A DNA stretch of 64,000 nt from CAYJBH01 sp964370605 (GTDB lineage: Bacteria; Bacillota; Clostridia; Oscillospirales; Ruminococcaceae): NCBI GenBank assembly GCA_964370605.1, contig CAYJJX010000006.1, forward strand, positions 1 through 64,000. The letters are read 5' to 3'. A program made the position numbers and the translations under genes. Shown here one piece after another: positions 26,428-34,364 of the stretch (position 1 is the stretch's first letter; each line of letters begins with the position of its first letter). Below the pieces are notes generated by a model. It had not been told where the DNA came from, ran no database searches, and was given only the letters and a program-made list of their open reading frames with translations.

Positions 26428-26838
26428 ATGAGTAAAGTTGCAGTTGTCTATTGGAGTGGTACAGGAAACACCGAAATCATGGCAAACAAAGTTGTCGAAG
26501 GTGCTAAAGCCAAAGGCGCCGAGGTAGATCTTTTTACCGCATCGGAGTTTTCTAAAAACAAACTTTCTGAATACTCCGCAGTAGCACTCGGTTGTTCCTC
26601 AATGGGTGCCGAGGTTTTGGAAGAAGCTGAGTTCCAACCAATGTGGGACGATATCAAAGATAGTCTTTCAGACAAAAAGGTGGTTCTCTTTGGGGCTTAC
26701 GGCTGGGGAGACGGCGAATGGATGAGAAATTGGGAAGAAGAGGCAACCTGTACTATCATCGAAACATACATTTGCAACGAGACACCGGACGCAGACGCCG
26801 AAGCAGCTTGTGTAGCGTTGGGCGAAAAACTGGTATAG
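26428..26838 (+). CDS. Short-chain flavodoxin
   Basis: 136 residues, short-chain length. The FMN phosphate loop is YWSGTGNTEIMA at residue 9; the second and third FMN loops are GCSSMGAEVLEE and GAYGWGDGEWM. It carries low-potential electrons in place of ferredoxin, typically when iron is scarce, which fits the repressor-like boxes at the operon start. AAAGGAG is 8 nt before the ATG. A terminator follows at 26865. Confidence 0.95.
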   Translation: MSKVAVVYWSGTGNTEIMANKVVEGAKAKGAEVDLFTASEFSKNKLSEYSAVALGCSSMGAEVLEEAEFQPMWDDIKDSLSDKKVVLFGAYGWGDGEWMRNWEEEATCTIIETYICNETPDADAEAACVALGEKLV

Positions 26839-26864
26839 TCCGGTTAGATTTTATATTTACTTGT

Positions 26865-26898
26865 GAAGGAGCCTATTGCTTGGCTCCTTCCTATTGTT
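26865..26898 (+). terminator. Terminator after flavodoxin
   Basis: Nine-bp stem GAAGGAGCC (26865-26873) with GGCTCCTTC (26882-26890), followed by CTATTGTTG, a weak T tract. Confidence 0.7.
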
Positions 26899-26926
26899 GA
26901 GTCAAACCGAAAAAATCTGCTATAAA
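26897..26926 (+). promoter_or_regulatory. Probable promoter of the AraC-type gene
   Basis: TTGAGT (26897-26902), 18-nt spacer, TATAAA (26921-26926), 16 nt before the ATG. It directly follows the terminator hairpin. Confidence 0.5.
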
Positions 26927-26942
26927 TCACGGAGTAACGACA

Positions 26943-27269
26943 ATGAACCGAAACACCGGACAACTGATATTCAACATAAAAAGGATTTTGCTTGAATCGA
27001 ACATAACCGAAATAGAGCTTTCTAAGAAACTCTTTATCTCACAGACACATCTGCGTGCCGTATTTCGAAGACATATAGGCGTACCTCCTAAAAAATACAT
27101 GAAACAGGTGCGTCTGCACAAAGGACAAACCTTACTGCGTATGTCGAACAAAAAGGTGGGCGAAATCGCACGAGAGCTCGGCTATGTCAACGTAAGCAAA
27201 TTTTCAGAAGATTTCAAAAAGAAATATAATATGACCCCTTCAGAATATCGAAATCGCCATAAACTTTAG
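26943..27269 (+). CDS. Stand-alone AraC-type DNA-binding protein
   Basis: 108 residues, only the double helix-turn-helix domain of AraC/XylS regulators. The first HTH is near residues 22-45; the second includes KKVGEIARELGYVNVSKFSEDFKKKY and is followed by MTPSEYR. No ligand or sensor domain is fused. It may regulate the adjacent flavodoxin operon or the metal locus downstream, but no target site was identified. Confidence 0.85.
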   Translation: MNRNTGQLIFNIKRILLESNITEIELSKKLFISQTHLRAVFRRHIGVPPKKYMKQVRLHKGQTLLRMSNKKVGEIARELGYVNVSKFSEDFKKKYNMTPSEYRNRHKL

Positions 27270-27391
27270 CTGTTTTCGTTAGACTGTGATCAAGAAGGAA
27301 GTGTGAAAAGAACAAATTGTGTCGTTTTAGGGTAGAGAATGTAGCCCTGGAAATGCTACAATTGACATGCAAAGCCATGAAAGGAAACGAT

Positions 27392-27640
27392 ATGATTAAT
27401 CGAGTAAGTAAAGAGACCGGCATCATTTTTGCCATTGGCGCCGTAGCAGGAGCCGCACTTTTGACATTCCTCAAAACAAAGTCGGCACGTGATCTTGCCG
27501 TAAAAGGACTTGCAAAAGGCATGATGGTCAAAGATTGCGTGATTGAAGAAGTTGCCAATATTCGTGAAGAAGCTGATGACATCTGCAACGAGGCAAAATC
27601 CGTTGCAAAGGCAGATTGTGACACGACGGTCGTGAATTAG
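27392..27640 (+). CDS. Small single-helix membrane protein (DUF6110/PacL-like) next to a P1B ATPase
   Basis: 82 residues. One hydrophobic Ala/Gly-rich helix near residues 10-28 (IIFAIGAVAGAALLTFL) is followed by a charged helical tail with Cys in VKDCVIEEV, DDICNEAK and KADCD. ATG 27392 is chosen over an earlier in-frame ATG at 27317 because AAAGGA lies 7 nt upstream. It resembles the DUF6110 and DUF1490 families; DUF1490 members (PacL) of mycobacteria help P1B ATPases export zinc. It lies 36 bp before the ATPase, suggesting a scaffold or metallochaperone. Family assignment is from memory of the pattern. Confidence 0.65.
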   Translation: MINRVSKETGIIFAIGAVAGAALLTFLKTKSARDLAVKGLAKGMMVKDCVIEEVANIREEADDICNEAKSVAKADCDTTVVN

Positions 27641-27676
27641 TCTGCACCGCTTTTCGTACCGATAATAAGGCAGCAG

Positions 27677-29797
27677 ATGAAATATACTATAATATGCGAC
27701 AGACCGAACCGACTTAGAGTCAGATTCGGAAAATATATTTTAAGCAAGGAGCAGTGTTACGGAATAACCGATCTGCTCCTTGCTTTTGATGGGGTGAAAT
27801 CGGCGATAGCAACATATCATAACGGCTCGGTTCTCATAGAATACGACCTCCCCGCAACGAGGGAAGGCATTCTTCAACAGCTGTCAATCATGACTCTTGT
27901 TGAAATACCGGAACCACAGCCTAACAATGAACAGAGTACCGCCCTCATCGATATGCGCTACAAAAAAAAGTTGGCACTGCATTGCGCGGGTCATCTGTTA
28001 CGATATCTTTTTTTGCCTATCGCCTTGCACCGCATATATGTATGGTATCGCGCCATAAAATTTTTACGACTGGGGCTTAATGCACTGCTAGAAAAACGAT
28101 TGAATGTCGAGGTCTTGGATGCAACCGCAATCCTCACATCAATATGCTGCAAAAACTACAGCACCGCCTCCTCCACCATGTTCCTACTCAAGTTGTCCGA
28201 TATTCTGCTGCAATATTCAAACATGCGTGCAAAACAAGCTCTGGCACAAAGTCTTTCTATCGGTGTGGAAAAAGTCTGGTTGGTCGGCAATAATGGTGAG
28301 ATCTCTATCTCAATATCACAACTGAAAACCTCCGATATAATTCGAATACGAAAGGGAGCCCTGATACCGGTCGACGGATCGATCGTTTGTGGTGATGCAC
28401 TCGTAAACGAGGCTACTATGACAGGGGAACCGCTTGCCGTGCACAAAACAATCGGCGCGACGGTATTTGCCGGCACGGTGCTCGAGGATGGCGAAATCGA
28501 TGTCGAGGTAGTGAGCCTGAACAACGAATCACGTATCGCAAAAATAATCAGTCTGATTGACAGCGGTGAACGCGAAAAAGCGAATGTGCAGGGCAAGGCC
28601 GAGCGGCTTGCCGACGACATTGTGCCGCTCAGCTTCGGTCTGTTTTTGGTCACATTGATAACAACGAGAAACATCTCGAGGGCACTTTCGGTGTTGATGG
28701 TTGATTTTTCTTGTGCAATAAAGCTCACAACCCCGATAACCATTATTTCGGCTCTGAAAGAGGGCGTGAACAACGGGGTTCTTGTCAAGGGCGGAAAGTT
28801 CCTTGAAAAGCTCGCTAAGGTCGATACGATAGTATTCGATAAGACCGGAACACTTACAAACGCAGTGCCCAAAGTTTCAAAAATAATCCCCATCAAGTCG
28901 GGTTACTCTGCCGAGACTATCCTGCGTATCGCCGCCTGTCTCGAAGAGCATTTTCCACACAGCGTCGCCGCCTCTATTGTTGCCGAAGCAAAGCGCAAAG
29001 GGCTTCACCATCCGGAGGATCACGGAAAGGTAGAATATATCGTCGCACACGGTCTTGTCAGTAGTTATAACGGTTGTCGTGCCATCATCGGCAGTAAACA
29101 TTTTGTGTTTGATGACGAAAAAATACCGTTTTCATACAGTGAACAGCAACAACTATCAGAAGAAATCGGCTCCGATAGTTCGGTGTATCTTGCCATTGAC
29201 GGCGAACTTGTTGGAATAATCTGTGTCAACGATCCACCAAGAGAAGACGCAAGACAAACGATAGATCTGCTACATAGCGAGGGAATCGATCAAATTCTCA
29301 TGATTACCGGCGACAGCGAAGGCAGTGCAAAACACACCTGTGAACTACTCGGCATCGATAGCTACTACGCCCATGTCCTGCCGGACAAAAAAGCTAAGAT
29401 AATCGAAGGGCTGAAAGCACAGGGCAGAACTGTACTAATGGTCGGGGACGGTATCAACGACACTCCGGCGCTCAGCTGTGCAGATGTATCGCTGACACTC
29501 AACGGATCGTCCGACATCGCACGAGAGGTAGCAGATATTGCCATCATGTCGGAAGACCTCACAAGAATAATGACGGTGAGACGACTTGCACACAATACCA
29601 TTAACAAGATTTATCGACAGTATAGTTTTATCGTTTCGTTCAACGCGGTGTTGATCGGTCTCGGTATTTTCGGAGCCATAACCGCCAACCGCTCTGCATG
29701 GCTTCATAACGCATCGACTATCGCCCTCACCGGACTTTCCACAAGACCGGTGCTCAAGAAAAAAGATAAGGTATTCGAAGAGGAGCCTGCAGAGTAA
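27677..29797 (+). CDS. P1B-type heavy-metal ATPase with SCA motif
   Basis: 706 residues. N-terminal ~70 residues look like an HMA-type domain without CxxC. Core motifs are intact: TGEP in the actuator domain, FDKTGTLT around residue 390 with the phosphorylated Asp, the HFPHS loop in place of SEHP, and GDGINDTPAL. The membrane metal site reads VDFSCAIKLTTP instead of the usual CPC, SPC or CPH, so the ion cannot be predicted by the standard rules; Mn, Zn or Fe are possible. Preceded by a PacL-like protein and followed by a 26-residue peptide. The C-terminus is acidic. Confidence 0.88.
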   Translation: MKYTIICDRPNRLRVRFGKYILSKEQCYGITDLLLAFDGVKSAIATYHNGSVLIEYDLPATREGILQQLSIMTLVEIPEPQPNNEQSTALIDMRYKKKLALHCAGHLLRYLFLPIALHRIYVWYRAIKFLRLGLNALLEKRLNVEVLDATAILTSICCKNYSTASSTMFLLKLSDILLQYSNMRAKQALAQSLSIGVEKVWLVGNNGEISISISQLKTSDIIRIRKGALIPVDGSIVCGDALVNEATMTGEPLAVHKTIGATVFAGTVLEDGEIDVEVVSLNNESRIAKIISLIDSGEREKANVQGKAERLADDIVPLSFGLFLVTLITTRNISRALSVLMVDFSCAIKLTTPITIISALKEGVNNGVLVKGGKFLEKLAKVDTIVFDKTGTLTNAVPKVSKIIPIKSGYSAETILRIAACLEEHFPHSVAASIVAEAKRKGLHHPEDHGKVEYIVAHGLVSSYNGCRAIIGSKHFVFDDEKIPFSYSEQQQLSEEIGSDSSVYLAIDGELVGIICVNDPPREDARQTIDLLHSEGIDQILMITGDSEGSAKHTCELLGIDSYYAHVLPDKKAKIIEGLKAQGRTVLMVGDGINDTPALSCADVSLTLNGSSDIAREVADIAIMSEDLTRIMTVRRLAHNTINKIYRQYSFIVSFNAVLIGLGIFGAITANRSAWLHNASTIALTGLSTRPVLKKKDKVFEEEPAE

Positions 29798-29861
29798 ACG
29801 GCTAACTTTCAGAATTTTAACGGCACTAAAAAGTGAAGAATCATCAGGAAAGGAAATCATA

Positions 29862-29942
29862 ATGAAACAACATAAGGTATGGGGGTATCTGGCACTTTTT
29901 TGTATGGTTATGTGTATATTTACCGGAATAAACCATAAATAA
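29862..29942 (+). CDS. 26-residue hydrophobic peptide after the P1B ATPase
   Basis: A short reading frame of 26 codons plus stop: MKQHKVWGYLALF, then a CMVMCIFTG stretch and a basic end NHK. AGGAAAGGA lies about 6 nt upstream of ATG, a strong ribosome binding site. A single membrane helix with positively charged ends and two Cys is predicted. It resembles a family of tiny clostridial proteins (DUF6219, from memory). Position 64 bp after the ATPase suggests a small regulatory or assembly subunit of the pump. Confidence 0.65.
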   Translation: MKQHKVWGYLALFCMVMCIFTGINHK

Positions 29943-30019
29943 AACTTAGTTCCATGGCAATGATTTGTAACGGTTGGCTTAGTCCGTTCCAAAAACAGTC
30001 AAAAAAATCTAACTATCTG

Positions 30020-30045
30020 AAAGCGGCGTTATGTCGCTTTTTTTA
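30020..30045 (+). terminator. Terminator of the SCA-ATPase operon
   Basis: Stem AAAGCGG (30020-30026) with TCGCTTT (30034-30040) including one G-T pair, followed by TTTTA. Confidence 0.8.
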
Positions 30046-30074
30046 TTGACAAAAAAACGAGTTTGTGATAATAT
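30046..30074 (+). promoter_or_regulatory. Sigma-A promoter of csoR
   Basis: TTGACA (30046-30051), 17-nt spacer, TAATAT (30069-30074). The -35 box abuts the preceding terminator and the CsoR operator starts four bases after the -10. Confidence 0.7.
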
Positions 30075-30077
30075 GAT

Positions 30078-30096
30078 TATACCCCTAAGGGGTATA
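30078..30096 (+). promoter_or_regulatory. CsoR operator
   Basis: A perfect 19-bp palindrome, TATACCCCTAAGGGGTATA, centred on 30087. It has the G/C tract with AT flanks typical of CsoR-family copper operators and covers the transcription start, so apo-CsoR would repress its own operon. Confidence 0.88.
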
Positions 30097-30124
30097 CGGT
30101 ATAGAACGCAATGGAGTAATTGTT

Positions 30125-30400
30125 ATGAAACAGTGTATGGACGTCGAGGCGGTTCAAAAGCGTTTAAAGAAAATTGAAGGTCAGGTTCGAGGCATTCAGA
30201 AAATGGTCGATGCCGACAAACCGTGTGAAGACATCTTGATGCAGATAGGGGCGATAAAATCCGCACTGCACAAGACAGGACAGGTTATCCTTGAGGGGCA
30301 TATGCACCACTGTGTCTTAGACGCGATCAAGGACGGCGAAGAGGAGGAGACCATCCGCAAACTTGTTTCGGCCTTGAATCAGTTTTCCAAGACAATATAA
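30125..30400 (+). CDS. csoR: Copper-sensing repressor CsoR
   Basis: 91 residues, all helical (DUF156). C34, H59 and C63 keep the exact spacing of the Cu(I)-binding Cys-His-Cys set of CsoR (25 and 4 residues apart), in KPCEDI and EGHMHHC. Copper binding releases it from DNA. The operator at 30078-30096 lies upstream and a CPC-type ATPase downstream, so it likely controls copper efflux. Other members of the family sense nickel, formaldehyde or sulfide, but the residue set favours copper. Confidence 0.92.
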   Translation: MKQCMDVEAVQKRLKKIEGQVRGIQKMVDADKPCEDILMQIGAIKSALHKTGQVILEGHMHHCVLDAIKDGEEEETIRKLVSALNQFSKTI

Positions 30401-30457
30401 AAAGCAAGTTTGAAAACAAATTTTCAGCCAACTTCAGTTGGAATGTGGCTTTGTTCC

Positions 30458-30484
30458 TTTTCAGTGATATTCACTGAAATTTTG
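30458..30484 (+). other. Hairpin between csoR and the ATPase
   Basis: TTTCAGTGA (30459-30467) and TCACTGAAA (30471-30479) form a 9-bp stem with a 3-nt loop followed by TTTT. It could be a partial terminator that lowers ATPase expression relative to csoR, or an mRNA processing site. Confidence 0.55.
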
Positions 30485-30534
30485 CCACTAAACGGCGAAA
30501 ACGGAAAAAGCATCAAGAAAGGAATGATTAAATT

Positions 30535-32454
30535 ATGATCGCAAAAATAGATAAATTTTTGAACTCGATTCCCATGCTTATTGTGTCGGGAGTATGTCTT
30601 GTTGTAAGTTTTCTCGGAGAGTACATCGTCCCGCTTTTGAGCGATGGCCAGAGCAACGAAATCATGGTCAACTTTGCATGGGTATCGATTCTGATCTCGG
30701 GACTGCCTCTTGCCTATCTTGCTCTTTCAAGGGTGTTCAAACAACGTCTTATCAGCTCGGCGCTACTGATTACGATTGCAATGGTTGCTGCAATATATAT
30801 CGGCGACATCTTCGCCGCCGGCGAGGTCGCATTCATCATGGCGATCGGCGCATGGTTGGAAGACCGTACGGTCGAGAAGGCTAAAAAAGGAATCGAGAAA
30901 CTGCTGAACATTGTACCGACCACCGGACGAGTTATTGTACGCGACCAAGACGGAAGAGAGTCAGAGCGACTTTGTGATGCAAAGGATATCGCGGTAGGCG
31001 ACATAATCAGAGTATTGCCGGGCGAGAGTTTTGCATCGGACGGCGTCGTTGTGGCAGGCAGTACCACCGTCGATCAAAGTGTCATGACCGGCGAGTCGCT
31101 CCCCGCCGACAAGACTGAGGGGGACAACGTTTTTGCCGGAACCATCAACTGCCACGGTTCGGTCGATATCTCGGTTTCAAAACCGTTTGCCCAATCGTCA
31201 CTGCAAAAGATGATCAGACTGGTAGAAGAAGCGGAGCATAACAAGGCGCCTATGCAAAAAGTGGTAGATAAATGGGCATCTTACCTTGTTCCTATAGCCT
31301 GTCTTATTGCAATTGCAACCTATATTATACTCGCATTTCCACTCAACCAACCGGAAGATGCATTGACTCGTGCAGTTACGGTTCTCGTAGTATTTTGTCC
31401 CTGCGCGCTTGCGCTTGCGACACCTACCTCCATCATGGCCGCCATCGGTCAGGCCACCAAAAACGGAATATTGATAAAGTCGGGCGAGGCATTAGAGCAG
31501 ATGGGCGAGGTTGACACCATCGCTTTCGACAAGACCGGAACCATCACAAACGGCAAACTAACTGTCAGTGACGTCATAACATTTGGCGTATCGGATCAAG
31601 AATTGTTGTCGCTTGCCGGTGCAGTGGAAAGTCGTTCTGAACATCCTATCGGCACTGCAATCGTCACCCATCTAAACGAACAAAAGCTCACTGCAAAAGA
31701 ACTAAAATATTTTGGAATGTCGGTTGGTAAAGGCGTGTTTGCAACGATAGAGGGAGAAATGATCTATTGTGGCAATGAGAAACTGATTGAGGACAACGCA
31801 AAACTTGTCATAAATACTGAGGTTGAGTCGGCAATCCGACTTCTTCGCGAACAGGCAAAAGCAGTCGTCATCGTCGCCGACAGCAAGAGACTGCTCGGCA
31901 TAATCGGACTGAGCGACACGATCAAAGAAGGTGCTCGGGAATCTATCGCCGCACTTGAACAGGTTGGAATCGAAAAAACGATCCTCTTGACAGGAGACAA
32001 CGAGCGAAGTGCAAACTTCATCGCAAAAAGTGTAGGAATCAGCAACGTAATGTCTTCACTTCTTCCGGAAGACAAGGTAAGCGCGATCAAAGAACTCGCA
32101 AGTGGTCAGAGCAAAATATGTATGATCGGAGATGGGGTCAACGATGCACCGGCATTAAAGACCGCCTCGGTAGGAATTGCGATGGGCACGATGGGAAGCG
32201 ATATCGCCATCGACGCCGCCGACATTGCCATCTTGGGAGACGATATTTCTAAAGTGCCATACATCAAGAAACTCTCGCGCGCTACACTCAGTCTGATCAA
32301 ACTAAACATTACACTCTCTATGGCAATCAACTTTGTCGCTATCATTCTTTCTGTCGCAGGACTTCTCAATCCCGCGACCGGCGCACTTGTTCACAACGCA
32401 GGTTCGGTGCTGGTCGTTCTCAATGCCGCAAGACTTTACGACAAAAAAATATAA
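30535..32454 (+). CDS. P1B-type ATPase (CPC), probable Cu(I) exporter
   Basis: 639 residues, lacking the usual N-terminal metal-binding domains and starting at the membrane helices. Motifs: TGESLPADK in the actuator domain, VFCPCALALATP in the metal-site helix, FDKTGTITNG with the phosphorylated Asp, SEHPIG, and GDGVNDAPAL. CPC allows Cu(I) or Zn/Cd. The C-terminal helix (ALVHNAGSVLVVLNAARL) lacks the full CopA helix signature (M-x-x-S-S), so Zn/Cd is not excluded; linkage to csoR favours copper. AAAGGA is about 12 nt upstream of ATG. Confidence 0.9.
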   Translation: MIAKIDKFLNSIPMLIVSGVCLVVSFLGEYIVPLLSDGQSNEIMVNFAWVSILISGLPLAYLALSRVFKQRLISSALLITIAMVAAIYIGDIFAAGEVAFIMAIGAWLEDRTVEKAKKGIEKLLNIVPTTGRVIVRDQDGRESERLCDAKDIAVGDIIRVLPGESFASDGVVVAGSTTVDQSVMTGESLPADKTEGDNVFAGTINCHGSVDISVSKPFAQSSLQKMIRLVEEAEHNKAPMQKVVDKWASYLVPIACLIAIATYIILAFPLNQPEDALTRAVTVLVVFCPCALALATPTSIMAAIGQATKNGILIKSGEALEQMGEVDTIAFDKTGTITNGKLTVSDVITFGVSDQELLSLAGAVESRSEHPIGTAIVTHLNEQKLTAKELKYFGMSVGKGVFATIEGEMIYCGNEKLIEDNAKLVINTEVESAIRLLREQAKAVVIVADSKRLLGIIGLSDTIKEGARESIAALEQVGIEKTILLTGDNERSANFIAKSVGISNVMSSLLPEDKVSAIKELASGQSKICMIGDGVNDAPALKTASVGIAMGTMGSDIAIDAADIAILGDDISKVPYIKKLSRATLSLIKLNITLSMAINFVAIILSVAGLLNPATGALVHNAGSVLVVLNAARLYDKKI

Positions 32455-32478
32455 TTAGCATTATATCCGTGTTGATAT

Positions 32479-32541
32479 CGGCATCTCCCGCCGACTATGT
32501 GGTCGAGAGATGCCGGAGTGTCGAAAAAGTCAAACTCCGGC
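32479..32541 (+). other. Two overlapping hairpins after the CPC ATPase gene
   Basis: Hairpin 1 pairs CGGCATCTC (32479-32487) with GAGATGCCG (32507-32515). Hairpin 2 pairs GCCGGAGT (32512-32519) with ACTCCGGC (32534-32541). They share bases 32512-32515, so only one can form fully at a time. No T tract follows hairpin 1. The rest of the 350-bp gap to 32805 holds no gene that I can see. Confidence 0.5.
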
Positions 32542-32665
32542 GAGAAGGAATGCATCCCCTCCCCCACAAATGTCTTTGTGAAGCCGTTTGCAAAAGGTCA
32601 AATCCGCTGCAACTGTCACAGTATTCGACGTTTCGAGAGGGTTTGTAAGTTTTTTAACAAATTGT

Positions 32666-32701
32666 ATCTCCCGCCACCCTTTGGTCGGGAGATATTTTTT
32701 A
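32666..32701 (+). terminator. Rho-independent terminator
   Basis: TATCTCCCG (32666-32674) pairs with CGGGAGATA (32687-32695), inner CCA/TGG adds to it, and TTTTTTAT follows. It probably ends the csoR-ATPase transcript. The stem is similar in sequence to hairpin 1 at 32479. Confidence 0.8.
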
Positions 32702-32737
32702 TGCGAAATTATTCGAACGGCTTTATGGTCATTTGAT

Positions 32738-32766
32738 TTGACAAATGTGACTTCTTCCATTAAAAT
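32738..32766 (+). promoter_or_regulatory. Sigma-A promoter of the GT-DUF5711-CvpA genes
   Basis: TTGACA (32738-32743), 17-nt spacer, TAAAAT (32761-32766), about 38 nt before the ATG. Confidence 0.8.
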
Positions 32767-32804
32767 ATTAACTATACTGACACAAGAAAGGTGCACTTTG
32801 TTTT

Positions 32805-34364
32805 ATGGACGGTGAATTTCTTTTTACCGTAGTAATAGCCGCCACAAACGCCGAAACCGATATCGGCGACACGATGGAGTCAATAATATCTCAGACACTG
32901 CCATTCGAAAACTTTATCGAAATTATTGTGGTGAACAACGGTTCCGCCGATGCTACCGGCACGGTGGCGCGTAGCTATGCCCAGCTTTTTCCGAATAACA
33001 TCAAGGTGTATGACAAGGTCGCCGGCAGTGCCGCAGCGGCTCGAAACGTCGGACTGCGTATGGCAAAGGGCAATTATATTAACTTTTGCGAACAAAACGG
33101 CCGCTTTGATGCCGAGGTGTTTGCGGCAGTTGCAGTGTTTTTTGAGAGCAATAACGATGAAATTTTTATCACCGCCATCAAGAACCATAGGCTGAATCGT
33201 GGAGATAGCTTTTTCGATTTTTTCAAACGCACACGGATAATACACCTTGATAACACCCCGAGTTATGTTCAGACTGACCTTGCCACCTGTTTTATAGCAC
33301 GAAGCCACTGCGCCTTGCTGTCATTCAATGAACAACTGCACCGCTTTGATGAGATTGAATTTATATATCGCATCCTCTCAAGGCGCTCCTCGGTCGGCGT
33401 AGTAGAAAAGGTCGGTTACTATTCTCCTGAGGCTCCGGACGATAAAATATTGACTGCAAAACTTTTGCTAAATGAATTTTTGCCACAGCTTATTGCCTAT
33501 TTTCGAGATCGGTATGACCCGCCGTTGCCATCATATTTTCTATATCTTGTCATGCGTCTTTTTTGCAATGTCTTTGCGGAACATGTTCGAGACTTCTCGC
33601 TTTCCACACAGGAAAAACGTGATCTTTTGCCGAGGATAAAACCAATTCTTTCTCTTTTGAGCGAAAAGATGCTACGCGGTGATCTTTTTATCGGCGAAAA
33701 TGCGCTTGCGTTTTGCCTGTCTATGAAACCCAATTCACAAGAGTTTTTAAAGAAAAACTATCCCGAATTTGACTGTTGCTACAGTGTGACCGCCGTTATT
33801 CCGGACGATGCAAGCGCAGTGTTGACCGATTCGCTCCGGAAATGCAGCTGCGAGCGACTGGAAATACTTCGCGCCTCGGCGGATAATGCCCTACTACGCG
33901 CCACCGGCGACTATATTATGTTTTTCGAGAGTGAGGATCGCATAGAAGAGGATATCTTCCGTGTGCTTCTTCGACGTTTGGTGCTCACCCGTGCCTCGGT
34001 AGCGTGCTGTGGGTATTACAATGCAAAAGGTGCCGTGTTCACCCCTGCCGGACTATCGGGACTGTTACCACCTTCGATCGCAGCCTCTGCCCCACTATGC
34101 CTTTCGTCTTTTATGTTTAAGACCGACTTTCTGCGCAGTCGTGTATCGGGAGAGCGTATCAGTGCATCTAACCCATACTTCTATATTGAGGCACTGCGCA
34201 AAACAGAGCTAAAAACGGTTAACCGCCCGCTTCTTCACACCAAATTCGCAGAACAACGCACTTTTGAAGAACTATATGGAACCGAGGAGCAGACGCTCAA
34301 GAATCCACTGGTACAATATCGCAACACCTGCCGCAAATACAATCCGTTTGGGAAGTTCACATGA
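32805..34364 (+). CDS. Tandem degenerate family-2 glycosyltransferase-like protein
   Basis: 519 residues. The first ~200 residues are GT-A like: FTVVIAATN, IIVVNNGSADATG, SAAAARNVGLRMAKGNYINF, but the metal-binding DxD position reads CEQNGRF. A second, shorter GT-A-like half begins near residue 325 (YSVTAVIPDD), again with ALLRATGDYIMFFESED, where DSDD has become ESED. The two halves look like an internal duplication in which both active sites decayed. It may bind a glycan without transfer or use a changed mechanism. No membrane helix is apparent. It overlaps DUF5711 by 4 bp (ATGA). Confidence 0.75.
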   Translation: MDGEFLFTVVIAATNAETDIGDTMESIISQTLPFENFIEIIVVNNGSADATGTVARSYAQLFPNNIKVYDKVAGSAAAARNVGLRMAKGNYINFCEQNGRFDAEVFAAVAVFFESNNDEIFITAIKNHRLNRGDSFFDFFKRTRIIHLDNTPSYVQTDLATCFIARSHCALLSFNEQLHRFDEIEFIYRILSRRSSVGVVEKVGYYSPEAPDDKILTAKLLLNEFLPQLIAYFRDRYDPPLPSYFLYLVMRLFCNVFAEHVRDFSLSTQEKRDLLPRIKPILSLLSEKMLRGDLFIGENALAFCLSMKPNSQEFLKKNYPEFDCCYSVTAVIPDDASAVLTDSLRKCSCERLEILRASADNALLRATGDYIMFFESEDRIEEDIFRVLLRRLVLTRASVACCGYYNAKGAVFTPAGLSGLLPPSIAASAPLCLSSFMFKTDFLRSRVSGERISASNPYFYIEALRKTELKTVNRPLLHTKFAEQRTFEELYGTEEQTLKNPLVQYRNTCRKYNPFGKFT

